A stretch of DNA of 64,000 nucleotides, taken from the NCBI GenBank assembly GCA_904066235.2, contig CAJFCV020000006.1, forward strand, positions 5,952,001 through 6,016,000. The letters are read 5' to 3'. The DNA is from Bursaphelenchus xylophilus (lineage: Eukaryota > Nematoda > Chromadorea > Rhabditida > Aphelenchoididae). Every line of letters begins with the position of its first letter. The first letter of the stretch is position 1. The notes under the pieces are model-generated. The model did no database searches. It was not told where the DNA came from and saw only the letters and a list, made by a program, of their open reading frames with translations. The translations under genes and the position numbers were made by a program. Below are positions 1 through 11,500 of this stretch, piece after piece.

Positions 1-476
1 TCGCCAGTCAGTTTTTTGGGTCCGGAGGCGGACGGGTGTTAGGACTTCCATACATTTCTATAATATTATGATATTCGAAATTAATATCTTGGGAAGGAAA
101 ACAACCCCAAACTCAGGGCATTTTCACAATGTATTGTGGTTATAAATTTTTGGATTCAATTACTAAATGATAGACGCACCATTTGTGGACCTAATTTTGA
201 TTTGCCATTTAACCAGATATACAGTAAAAATCCAGGAACAATTAGAAAATGTAATGCATAAGTGCTAAAAGGCCTAGGCTGTATCTGTGGGTGGAGGTCG
301 TCCTCGGAAGTGGCCGAACCAGGTTCATCAAGACGCCTTAGGGCCTTCCTCCAAAGCGCGGAAGGCCTCTTCCCCCGGCCCTAATAAGCTCCACTTTTAG
401 TTGCTTCGTTTTCTAATAATTGTATTCTGGCCATGTCTGGGCCCTTCACCTTCCCCGCTAATTAATCACTTTACAG
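1..476. other. unresolved upstream part of BIRC6-like gene
   Basis: No exon is assigned with confidence here. The stretch is probably intron or upstream exons of the BIRC6-like gene that begins outside the window. A frame open from about 288 to 395 reads like a basic, proline-rich peptide, but I see no convincing donor site at its end, so it is left uncalled. Confidence 0.4.
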
Positions 477-3400
477 AGACCAGTCGAAGAAAGATCCTTG
501 CCTTTGTACACGGATCCAAAGACGTTGTTATTTCGACCGGCCGAGCAATTGGAAGAGTTGTAATGGGAGCCAGTTCGAGTTCGTCTAGTCCCGAACCAGA
601 TGACATCGAAAGTATGGCCACTAGACTCCATCAGCTCCTTCTCCAGAAACCGTGCAGGATGAGTGATATGTTGAAGGTCATTGGGTGAGTAATTCACTCA
701 CCCCCTATGAAACGCGAAAATATTTTTGAATGAATGTCTCTGTTCATACTATTCCTTACAGAATCCTCGGAGAAACCACACCTGGAGAGAAACAGGAGCT
801 CATCAAGCTGGGAGTCCTTTCCAGAATCTTATCTGAAATCGAACAATGCTCACATCTGGAGCACTTAAATCCACGACAAAGTTCTGGAGACGAGAAACGA
901 CGACAAAGAATTTGGACCCGCAGACCAAGTACAACATCATCGAATAGAGGAGTCGGATATGGAAGGGGATCTACTAAATCCAGGTGGGATATTGAAAGGA
1001 CTGTGGAAGAAAGAATTGCTCAAGAAGAACACCTTATGTGGTTGCTCTGTTCTTTGACTACCTTCCTTTGTGGCGATGCACTCAGTCTGTCAGAATCCAC
1101 ATTAGATTTAACCCCGCCTAAAGATCAGCCAGTAATTCAAGGATATGTGATCGACGAATTGAACAATTCCCCATTGTTATCCTTATTCGAATATCATTTC
1201 AATAATGACAGTGTATTCGATATCAGTCAGCATATGGATTTCTATCAAGTGAGTGAAATCAGATATTTCCGAATGCCTTTAGGCCCTAATCGAACTCGCC
1301 GCTGCCCTCGCATATGTCCCCGACTTCTTGCCCTTAATGGTACAACCCAGACCTGATGCCAAGTCTATCGTCAAGGAGTTGTTACCTCGTTTCAAGGCTA
1401 CTTTGAATGCCTATCCGAGTTCAGTACGAGGACAATCATCACCTGACTTTGCTTTAATGGACTTTATTCGAAAGGTGAACGATCTCTCTGATGTAAGTTC
1501 AAATTATTGAAACGTCATCGTAGTACCTACCGGGATAAATGTCCCAGTTATTCGTTATAAAAAATATTGTTGTTTCATGTTGAAAATGAACTCTTTGCAA
1601 CCGAAATATTTTCGTAAACACTTTAAGAATGTCTAGTTACTTACGGCATGCACGCAGACACACAATTACAACAACTACAATGCGCCTCTTTTTAGATAAT
1701 CTTCAAGCTTACCAAGAAATACGAAATCAATTTACCCCCGGAACGGAGAATAAAGACGGCGGTGATTGGGACAAGAAAAAGACCTTCGATTCCGATCGAA
1801 CAAATAAACCCGGAGACATTGGAGACTGGGAACGCCCCTGTTTCAATAAATGCCATCTATGCCGAGGCTCTGCAAGATGTTCAAATTCAGACTCACAAGT
1901 AAGTAGAGAATGTCATGCAACTTTGCATACTCCTCATACTGTAACATAATGTCGGTAATTTATTTCTTGCTTCCCTTTGCTTGCAATAATAATCTAACCT
2001 GTGCAAAGTTGTACTCCAAAACACAAACTAGGTATCTCATTTGAAAATGTAATACTCCTTTATTAGGCCATCTACCTTTTTCGATTTGTAGCCCAAAGGG
2101 CCGACGTCAATGCGAAGCCGTTATAGTTATTATTCCCGTTGTTTTCGAAGTCTAGACAAAACGGTGGGAGACGTTGGTGCCAATGACAGGCCATTTTTGG
2201 GCATTCTCGTGTAAAAATAATTGTGAAAAGATCCACGAAATTAGCAGATAATTTCCAAAAATACTCCGGGATTAAGACAATCTAGGCTGATGACCTCTAA
2301 TGCATGTCAAAGACAACAATAACTATGAGCACATATCACTCCGCTGTTTCACATCTCATTTAATTGTAACGTGTGATAATAACCATAATGACGTCGAAGA
2401 CCTGAATAAAAACAACACCATTCCCACTCCCTCCTCCAGATGCACATCCCAAATTAATCCTTGCGTTTTCCAGAATCCTGAATGAAGGTGGGAAACCGCT
2501 CTATGGCTTCACATTCAAGAAAGAACTCCGGAATGTGAATCCCTTCAGTCCATCGATGAAAGATCGCACCAAGAGAATTGCGAAGGAACTGGCCTCAATG
2601 CACAACTCCCTTCCTTTGAATGCATCTAATGGAATCTTTGTCTGCATGGACGAAACTAGATGTGACATCCTCAAGATATTGATCAGTGGCCCCGATGACA
2701 CCCCTTATCAGAATGGCCTCTTCGAATTCGACGTCTTCTTCCCCAACAATTACCCCCAGGCACCTCCGAAGTGTTCGTTCCTAACCACTGGTAGTGGTAC
2801 CATCAGATTCAACCCTAACCTCTACAACGATGGAAAGATCTGTCTTAGTATTTTGGGGACTTGGGAAGGCCGGCCCGAAGAGAAATGGAACCCTTTTTGC
2901 TCTCTGCTTCAAGTGCTTATTAGTATCCAGGTAAGACTTAAAAAAGGTTCTAATGCATTACCGCAGAATTGCACTTTGCAGTGCCCTTGTGGCTTAACGA
3001 CGGATTTCCTCACCGAAAAAGATCTCTGTTCTCTAATTATTAATGTGCACTCTGTCCACTTCCTCTATTTCTAATTATAAATTATGCAAATTTGTATTCT
3101 TTTCAGGGTTTGATTTTCGTCAAGCATCCCTATTTTAATGAACCCGGCTTTGAGAAGTTCCAAGGGACCCCCAAGGGAGAAGAATACTCGAGGAAATACA
3201 ATTTGCATATTGAGAATGCAACCATGTTGTATGCCATCATGGACATGTACAAAAATGGGCCGACCTACTTCAAAGATGTCATCCAAAGACATTTCTGGGT
3301 CAAAAGACAAGCAGTCATTGAGCAGGCCGAGAGATGGATCAAAGAATCTCATCTCGAGGCCAACCAGGCCAATCAAGAATTGATGGAGTCGGAAGCCCTG

Positions 3401-3759
3401 GCCGAGACTGCTTACATCAACCCCGTTCTTCAGGTAATTTAGTTTTTGTAAACTATAATAGTTACCTAGTCCCCAGGTTGAACCCGACCATACTTTCGTT
3501 GAAATTTACAATTCAATTTCGTCGACATACCTTCTCTAAACATGTTATTACTAAGTTTAATTATATAGACAAATCATGTTCCCACACGAATTCCCATTAT
3601 AACAGAGACTTGGAAAACGTTGGGGAGATAATTAGACGTGTGACTTGTCTGTAAACAAGATAATAAGGTTTCACACCTCACTAAATTATTTTTTAGCGTC
3701 AAAGTGTGGATCGCCTAATCGCTGAATTCAAAAACATGAAGAATCCCATGGAAAAGTGA
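477..3759 (+). CDS. BIRC6: BIRC6/BRUCE-like E2 ubiquitin-conjugating enzyme, C-terminal part
   Basis: Partial gene; the 5' part lies outside the window. Exons: 477-684, 762-1248, 1283-1492, 1696-1898, 2474-2930, 3107-3433, 3697-3759; phases join cleanly and end at TGA 3757-3759. The exon at 2474 encodes a UBC fold with NPNLYNDGKICLSILGTW, in which the Cys of ICLSIL is the thioester cysteine, followed by GRPEEKWNP as in BIRC6. The C-terminal helices after the fold (TYFKDVIQRHFWVKRQ) also match BIRC6. Family knowledge: BIRC6 is a giant membrane-associated E2/E3 hybrid that ubiquitinates caspases and autophagy factors. The BIR domain would be far upstream and is not visible. The small membrane-protein gene 323 bp downstream on the same strand could be co-transcribed. 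The identity of the UBC part is strong; the exons before 1283 are less conserved. Confidence 0.88.
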
Positions 3760-4081
3760 AATACGATGAACGTATACGAGTTACACGGAAGGGAGTACCA
3801 CTTATCTCTACTTCCTCACTATTGCACCTCAAAACAAGCCATTAAGTTGTTGATCATCAACAACCGTAACTGTTTTCGTTGAATGCCTTCCGCAGTAATT
3901 ACTTTTACTTACTCGTCCGCTCATATCACCTCCCTCAACCTCAGAAAATGTAATAATTTGAATGTAATAATAATTCCAAGGTTCTTATTACCACCTTTGA
4001 TTATGGGTTCAATTTAATTTGCATAATTTATTCGAAATAAAATCATTTCGAAAGCAACTTTGGACGAATTATTGGTTAGAC

Positions 4082-4533
4082 ATGGCTTTGAAATCCAGCA
4101 AGTCCGAAGATCGGTGCTCCAGATGCCAGAGAGAGGTGAGAAAAGGGTCATATGATTACACGTTAATGTAATTCGAATCAAAGACATCATTTATAAGTAA
4201 ATATTATTATTTTTAAATCTTAAAAGCAAAAAAATTGGCGTGCAGTCACGCACGAATTTGGGTTTGAAGATACGCGGCAAAGCGGTAAATGATAGAACAA
4301 AAATAAACACAATGAAAAAAGTAAAAATATAATTCCAGAGATACGTGAAGGGCATCGCCTCGATCGCCGTGGAACAAAATAAGAAATTGGACTGGTCGAT
4401 CGCCCGTTACGCCATACAAGCCGTCCTCTGGCTGATTACCTTCATTTTATTCTACATTACGTACAAAAGAGAGGTCATCTGTCAAAGGCTTTCGGCTCAA
4501 AACACCTCCATTTCTGTTGTAAAGGAACAATAA
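4082..4533 (+). CDS. small single-pass membrane protein, unknown
   Basis: Two exons, 4082-4135 and 4339-4533, phase 0, about 82 residues. The N-terminus is hydrophilic with a CSRCQ motif, then a basic/amphipathic stretch, one hydrophobic segment of about 20 residues (roughly AVLWLITFILFYIT, residues 43-62) and a short tail ending VVKEQ. I do not recognise the family. The start follows a ..TTGGTTAG acceptor-like sequence two bases upstream, compatible with trans-splicing and with co-transcription with the BIRC6-like gene. Its stop at 4531-4533 is adjacent to the stop of the convergent gene on the other strand (4535-4537). Confidence 0.6.
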
Positions 4534-4534
4534 A

Positions 4535-6016
4535 TTATATATTTTCGCTGTACAGTACTTGTCGTTTTGTGGTCTTCCGGAAGTTATGAGAGAAGCCCTC
4601 CTCCACGAATTCCTTCTGTTCGCAAACTAAGTTCGGATAAATCAAGGTCAAGATGTCACTTACGGGGTTGATCTTCCCTCGAATCCGCCCATCGGAATGT
4701 TTTGGACCTTCCCTCTGACTCGGGGGTATCCCTTCGAAAGCACGATTTTGTTGGCGGTGATACTTTTAGTGTTGGATGCACTAAAAATGTTAATGTTACC
4801 CAAAAAAAATAAGCAGTAAAGGCCGCAAGGACTCACAATCTGTAACCACAAATATCCTGTTCTTCTTGCATCTCTTCCCTTTGTATCGCACAAGAACTCT
4901 GCCTGACCCTTCGTTCTCATTACTACCCGAGGGTACAGTGATCCCTTCACCATTTATAATTCGATCACTTGCATCTTTCTGGGGTTCTCCAGTCTCCTGA
5001 TCCAATGGAATCGGAGACTCATTCGTCTTGATATCTTTTAATTTATACTTCTTCACTAACTGAGTAGGGAACACGGAGCACCTTCGTTTTGTTCCTAAAT
5101 TCATCACAAAAAAATATAAATTAACTTACTTTGAACATTTAGAGGAGGAATAACAGGAGAATCGATTTCTTCTGCGTTCTCTTTATCTAAGATAGTAATC
5201 CTGACATAAGCACAATCCTACCTTCAGTTAATGGCGTATCGTTCACAATGCCTTTCTCCGTCAATTCGTTTGACACTATACCATCGTTAGCTTCCACTGT
5301 CTCCCCATTTACATATTCTGGGAACTCAGAAGGTTTTGAACCAATGACATTTTGAGCCCGTCTTCCGGCTCTTTTATCAATTTCTGTCTTGTCCATACTT
5401 TTTTCCGGTATTGTTGGCTGAACTCCAATCGTCTTTTCTACGTTGTCTATGAGGGCGACACTTTTATAATTAACACCGCCTTCTTTTTCTGTCTGCAATG
5501 AGTTTCCAGTATGCTTCACGTGACTGATACTCTCCCGAATGAGCTCGGGGGTCGGCTGAATAACTGTTATTGTCTCAATCGTTTTGTTTAAAATATGTAC
5601 AACACTTTCTTCCTCGTTTCTATCAGGCGTAATAACATCAACTAGAATTTCTCTCGAACAGCATGGCGAAAAAGACGCTGGCGCTGTATCTTCCGATTTG
5701 TTTGATTTTTGCCTTTTTAATATGTTTGATGGTCCCTCTCCTGCGCTTGGCGCATTTTCTTCATCGACAACTTCCCTACCGTGCTCAAAATCTTCTAAAA
5801 TCAAAAAATCAAAATAAAGAGTAAAATCATACCTTCCAAGTCTGCAATGCGGCTGCAGCTTTCATCCTGTTCGTGTTCATCCTCAGAATCGTCATTCGTT
5901 TCCTCGTCTTCATCTTTCTCTTCCAAAGCCATCATCTCACTCTTCCGAACGGCTACAGATCGCCTAGCGAAAACCCGGCCAGAGCGGGTGGTAGAGCAAG
6001 AGTACCTCTTGGACAT
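4535..6016 (-). CDS. acidic, probably nuclear protein with RWAD motif
   Basis: Exons, in transcript order: 6016-5833, 5794-5222, 5186-5130, 5094-4837, 4780-4664, 4626-4535; the total of 1281 nt gives 426 residues. The N-terminus is Arg/Ser rich (MSKRYSCSTTRSGRVF), followed by a strongly acidic run (EEKDEDEETNDDSEDEHEQDE), a long low-complexity middle, then a basic stretch (RYKGKRCKKNR) and a C-terminal KTFRWADSRED motif. Basic-hydrophobic-W-A-D motifs occur in several phosphatase-1-binding or RNA-polymerase-associated proteins, but this is only a resemblance. I do not recognise an ortholog. A TGA at 4656-4658 would end the protein early if the GTAAGT at 4663-4658 is not used as a donor; the spliced last exon is open for 30 codons, which favours splicing. 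Confidence 0.62.
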
Positions 6017-6343
6017 GGGCGGAATAAGTACAAAGTTACACAAAATTCGACGATATTCGGAGAAAAAATTCAAAAAAATAAAGAACGCCACGAGATGAAT
6101 GGAGAGACGAAGTGTCAATATCGACTACAGAATAGATAGACCAGGTCGCACGCCACGAAAAACGTAAGGCAAAATTGGAAATAGAGATTTCGAGCTGCGC
6201 CCAATATTTTTGATTTTTTTGATGGAATGAATATTGTGTAAGATAGTATTGTAACTCTGAGATTTGGAACAATTTCGGGAAGTATATTATCTTTAAAATT
6301 ACGTTGCTTTGAGTTTCAAGTGTTGAATGTAACGGATGAGTCC

Positions 6344-6947
6344 ATGGAGCCCGGCCCACCGCGCTGTGACCCAAACATTGATTCTGCAGCTATGGACGTG
6401 TCTTCAGAAAAGGTAGGATTTCTCTTTTTGCACCCAGATTTTTGATTAATCGCCATGTGGTGTTGTGTGAGACATCTTAGCGGACGTTATAAAGAAGAAA
6501 TCGGGAAATTTTACTATAGAAAAAGGGCACTTGTCAGTTCATTATTGCATCATTTTGCAGGAGCTGATGGTGTCTCCAGAAAAGGTAGGATTTCTCTTTA
6601 CTCATCCGGTTTAGGTACAAAGGAGCCGATCTGATTTGTGTGAGGCATCCTAGCGGACGTTATAAAGAAGAGACCTGGAAGTTTTACAGTTGAAAAAGGG
6701 CGATTGTCGGTTCATTACTGCATCGTTCTGCAAGAGCTGATGGTGTCTCCAGAAAAGGTAGGATTTCTCTTTTTGCACCCAGATTTTTGATTAATCGCCA
6801 TGTGGTGTTGTGTGAGACATCTTAGCGGACGTTATAAAGAAGAAATCTGGAAATTTTACTATCGAAAAAGGGCACTTGTCGGTTCATTATTGTACCATTT
6901 TGCAGGAACTGACGGAGAAACGCAAGGAAGGACTGGAGAAGGCGTGA
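6344..6947 (+). CDS. possible short gene built on repeated microexons
   Basis: ATG at 6344 opens a 69-nt stretch ending in AAG|GTAGGA (6412). It is followed by 24-nt in-frame microexons ELMVSPEK at 6561-6584 and, with a damaged acceptor, near 6734-6757, and a final exon from 6906 (ELTEKRKEGLEKA) stopping at TGA 6945. The result would be a charged peptide of 36-44 residues. A further open stretch at 7095-7196 (PVHVEVECESQHN...) follows an acceptor but is out of frame with this reading. This may be a decaying gene or a transcribed non-coding locus. The repeat structure is certain; coding status is weak. Confidence 0.3.
6400..6910 (+). repeat. tandem repeat of a microexon plus intron unit (period about 172 bp)
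   Basis: The junction GAAAAGGTAGGATTTCTCTTT recurs at about 6407, 6579 and 6752, spacing 172-173 bp. Each copy is followed by a diverged CATCTTAGCGGACGTTATAAAGAAGA block and a ...CATTTTGCAG or CGTTCTGCAA end. Three copies are visible; the middle one is the most diverged, and the third copy's upstream acceptor has changed from CAG to CAA. Confidence 0.85.
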
Positions 6948-7595
6948 GCAAAGCTGGATCAGAGGAAGCAGACGACGTTTAGAACATTTCAAGGTAAGTT
7001 TGTGACGTTGCCTTTTTGATTTTTTTGTTTTTCTAGGCCATTGAGCTAATAATTTTCTCTGGTTATACCTAAAATAATATAATTGATATTTCAGCCGGTC
7101 CATGTTGAAGTAGAATGTGAAAGCCAGCATAATGTACCCATGGGTGTGGAGATTGAATTCCGAGTTCAGATTGCATCCGACAAATTCGATGGATAGTCGA
7201 AAATTTATGTAGTTTTAATTATTCTTATTGGTTTGATGTTTAGGTGGACATAAAGAAGATTTGATGAATTTCAATTTAGTATTGGTCTGTTGTAGCAGGA
7301 TCAAAGCCCTGCAAACCCCGGAAGAGCTCGAATTCGGTCAGATTCATCGATTTTGATCCAATTTTGCCTAGTACAATATAATTTCTTTTCTCTTCTTTGA
7401 TCAATCTAAGAAGTTTGGGGTGCATCTCCTAGATGCCTTTCGATGCTTTCTCGCCGGTTTCACACGTAAATTGTTGTTTATTAGAATTTTGGAATCATTT
7501 TTGTTATTTACTTGAAAAGGTTTCAGCGTATGAAATGTCGCAAAACATTTTCCCGCGAATTTCTCTATTTCCACTTTTTTCGTGGCGTGCAGGTC

Positions 7596-7908
7596 GGCTT
7601 CATGGAAATTAGACAGAGTGATAATGGACGGAGTGAAATTGGACAGAGTGAAAATTGACGGAGTGTGGAAATTGGACAGGGGGAAATCGGACAGAGCAAA
7701 ATTGGACAGATTTTTTCCACTCCCAAAAAAAAATATTTGATGATTCAATAGTGACATTTCGTACGATTGCGGCGAAAAAAATAGCTGTATGGAAACTGGA
7801 CGGGAGGAAATTTTTTTTTGTATAAATCGCATTTTTTCTTTTACAAGACAATTGTGTGCAAAATCCGTCCAATTTCCGCCCGTCCAATTGTCCAATTTCC
7901 ATGAAGCC
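7596..7908. mobile_element. inverted-repeat (MITE-like) element with internal GGACAGAG repeats
   Basis: The ends are a perfect 15-bp inverted repeat: GGCTTCATGGAAATT at 7596-7610 and its complement at 7894-7908. Inside, short imperfect repeats of the form AATTGGACAGAGTGAAAATTGGACGG fill the left half and reappear inverted at the right end. No transposase frame is present and no clear target-site duplication is visible. The open frames across it on the minus strand are by-products of the repeat. Confidence 0.6.
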
Positions 7909-7974
7909 AGCAATCAGGTCTAGCACAAAGAAAGATTTTATTGAAATAAAATAAGCATAATAGAGAAGCCCTGT

Positions 7975-8418
7975 TTACTCTTTCTTGTCGAAGGCGTTTG
8001 GAACAGCAGCCAAAGTCTGAAAAGATTTATTGTTTTAGGTAATAGTTGAATAACGTACCTGATAGTTCGGATCGTGAGTAGCAGCCACTCCACCACCATC
8101 GGTCGGCGCACGAGGGGCCTGCTTCTTGTCGAAACAATTGCCGTCAACAGCGGCCAAAGTCTGCAAAGTTTATGTTATTTATCATGTTGATCTTACCTTG
8201 TAGTTGGGGTCATTTGTCGCGGCAACCGCACCTTTCTCCTGAGGGGGGTGGGGACCATCTCCATCATGCGATTTGTCTTTTTGGGCACCTCTATTCTTCT
8301 TAAACAAGAAATATGAGATAAAGAAAACACAAAAGATTACCTTCTTCCCAGAGTTGATCAGACAAACTGTCAGAAGGGCCGGGCATGACGTCACGAACAA
8401 GACTAATGCCAACATCAT
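7975..8418 (-). CDS. small secreted/type I membrane protein with DPNYxTLA repeats
   Basis: Exons in transcript order: 8418-8341, 8298-8197, 8160-8059, 8016-7975; 324 nt, 107 residues. A hydrophobic N-terminal signal or anchor (MMLALVLFVTSCPALLTVCLI) is followed by a Lys-rich stretch and two copies of the pattern (A/V)AATxDPNY(K/Q)TLAAV...F(D)KK. Nematode genomes carry many small proteins with DPNYxTL repeats of unknown function. Both introns that interrupt the motif sit at exactly the same place, between DPNY(K/Q) and TLAAV, and the two middle exons are both 102 nt, so the gene grew by exon duplication. Confidence 0.75.
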
Positions 8419-8542
8419 GACTTACAAAAATTGTAAGAAACCGACCGATAAGATCGCTACGAAGTCGGTCTTCCCTTTTCGAGTGATATTGCAAACAACA
8501 ATAAAAATCAAAAGTAAAATAAAATTGTTTAATTAAAAATTT

Positions 8543-11500
8543 TTATGCCAACGTGATTCTTTCCCCAAATTTGAATTCCTTTTGATTCCTCTTCTTATTT
8601 TTGGATTCCATCGTCTGTTTGAATGATTCCTCCAAATGTTCTGTTTGAATCTTCTCGGAGCCAACCCTCGAGGCTTCAAAGGTTGCATTTACAATTAGGC
8701 CGCGCAGTTCGGCCGCTGACCAGGAAGCAGTTTTCAAGGCGAATTGGTTGAGGTCTGAGGGTTTCTCAACTTCCATTTCTTTCGTTAGTTGTTCCAATAT
8801 GGCCAAACGAGAGAACTAAACATATAATGATTTAAATTAATGTGACACCATACCTCATCTGGATGATCTACATAAATTTTATGATCAAATCTTCCAGGAC
8901 GAAGTAAAGCATCATCAATGAGGTCTAATCGGTTTGTGGTGGCCATCACATATATTCCTGAAACGACAAAACATAAACAACAAATTTATTTTAAGTTATT
9001 ATTATTATACCACCCTACCCTCCATTGAACTGTCGACTCCATCCAATTCGGTCAAGAACTGATTTACAACTCTGTCTGTAACTCCAGTGTTATCGTGGCC
9101 TCTTTTTGGAACCAACGCATCAAATTCGTCGAAAACGATCAAGGAAGGTTTGGAACGCCGAGCTCTGCAGGTTTTACGTAATTAACTCTAATTGAACTTA
9201 CTTCTCGAACACATTTCTCACATTTTCCTCACTTTGACCGATGTATTTTGAAAGTAATTCGGGTCCCTAAAGGATTTATAGCAATTTAAAAATTGTAAAC
9301 TGACCTTTACAAAATTTACAGTGAACCCGGTCTCTTCGGCCAAGGCTCTGGCCAATAATGTTTTCCCACATCCAGTTGGGCCATGTAGAATTGCTGCATT
9401 CCCCACTTTTACACCGATCTCCTGATAGACTTCTGCGTATTTCGAAGGCCACATGTAGATCTGGACCAGTTTCTGTTTGATATTTTCGAAGCCTCCAACT
9501 TGTTTAAATCCCCTTTTATCCTTGTCTTCGTCGTCTCTTCTTGAAATTACATTTAAAAGTTCATCCAGATCATCAGAGGTCACTGCTCTTCCCAAGAATT
9601 GTAACTTCACTCGTTCACAAAACCGCATCATTTCCCCCAAATTATATCGAGAGAGATTTTTGTTACGGTAATCATCTTCAATTTGAACAGCAGGTACGAG
9701 ATGACGAAGAAGGCGGATGTATTCGACCTAAAAACTTATTTTAACCCACTGTGTTCTTACTGTAAACGAGAAGAAAAAGACAAAAAAATAAAACCTCTTC
9801 AACCCCATATCGGATAAAACCGGAAAGTCCGAATGCTTTTGTAAGGCTTAGGGGCTTTTCTGACAGCTACAACTTTCCCTTTCTTTGACTTTCCAAATTC
9901 CGTTCACTTCAAAGGTATTGTGAACCCCGCTCGGAACGTTTGACTTTTTGCAGACTCTTCCGATGGACAAAATTATTAACGTTTTACGTCACGAATGACC
10001 TTGGCGCTGTCAAGGCGTCGTTCCTATAGTTACCAACTCGTTGGCAGTTAAATTAACAATTAATTATATGTTGCGGCAAGTTCGGGAATCGTTGCGTTTT
10101 GTAATGTATCTAACAGTTTTTTGAGAACAAGTCTTGATTTTTGGTTTCATAAGTAAAGTAAAACTTTACTCTCCTGTAATTTCAACCGTTTTCCTAAAAT
10201 TCTTTCCGCTTTTTACCTCCCTCCAGGTAAAATTTGAGTGAGGATTTTAAGAAAAAACTTGTTTTAAGCGAATTCCGGAAGCGTTCCGTCGAAGCGTCGT
10301 CGACGCTCTCAGTTCAGGTCAGACGGACGGTTGACGTGGCTGAGGGCTTCTTTCGATCTGCTTATAAGAGAGCCCCTTCCCCTCAAGGTCGTCGGTCCTT
10401 TTCTCTTTATTTCGGCATTTATCTCGAGACCGAAAGACCTTTACAGCGACCCTTCCTTATTGTGACATAACGGGTTTTTGATGGTCATTTTTGGGGTTTC
10501 TTTTATTCCAGTTCTTGCCTCGAATAAAAATTCTACCCTCTGGTCATTTTTCGCTTGGAGCGGGCGGGAAATAGAGCCGCAGAAGAAAATTGGTAGTTAC
10601 GCTACATGCCTAGCCTAACATTTACGACCTCAAACTGTATCTTTCAATTGATTTCCTTGTTATTGTTTTCTTATCTCATTCATCATTCCGAGAAAATAAT
10701 ATTTGCTAAGATTTTTTCAACTTTTGAATAACGCATCATTTTGTTTTATTTTTCAGAATGACAAAACAACATGTCGATGCCGGTCCCTTTGGTCAGGCCT
10801 TGTCAGCTGAGGCCAAGAAGTTGGTCAACGAAGTCAGACTTCAGATTAATCAACCTATTAATCCATTTGTAAGTACTGGTTTAAACTATTTACGGCTGTT
10901 TTTTAGTTCGACAAAGACTTCAATATATATCGTTTCGTTCTGAACGCCGAAAGAGCTTACAAAACACAAAAAGAGACCGTCCAACAGGCTGCCAAAGCGT
11001 TGAATAATCACTTAAGATTGAGGAAATGCCTTCGATTGGTAAGATATAGTAATATCAAACACATTACTTTGCTCAGGATGAATTACCGGACATTCCATTT
11101 GCCGACAACCCAATCTTCAAGGCCAAATATTTGCCTTGGGGTGAAATTCAACGTAAAACTGACAGCTCCAACAGACTCTTGCAGTACGTTGAATATAAAA
11201 CAATTACTGTTGAGGTAAGATTGCATAATAGCAAAAAATACTCCGTGTTTTAGTATATTGCTCATTCACTAAAGAGCTCGGACTCTTGCCGATTCCAATT
11301 CTGGCAATTCGAACACATTCTCAGACGGGTTAATGAACAAGTAAGTTGGCAACTTCTAACCAACACAACTGGCCCTTATTCATATACATGACTAAATCAA
11401 TCTTTCAGGAAGAGAAATCGGGTAAATTCTGTTCTGTCCGCCATATTGTAGACATGAATGACTATGAAATCAACCCCTTTACTATGCTCTTTGTGAGTAG

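Noticed and set aside
4656..4664. TGA at 4656-4658 as the end of the acidic minus-strand protein
   Set aside because: It lies within a good GTAAGT donor, and the next exon stays open in phase for 30 codons to a TAA.
7401..7926. Two overlapping minus-strand ORFs of 105-170 codons
   Set aside because: They run through the inverted-repeat element and encode only its short repeats in two frames.
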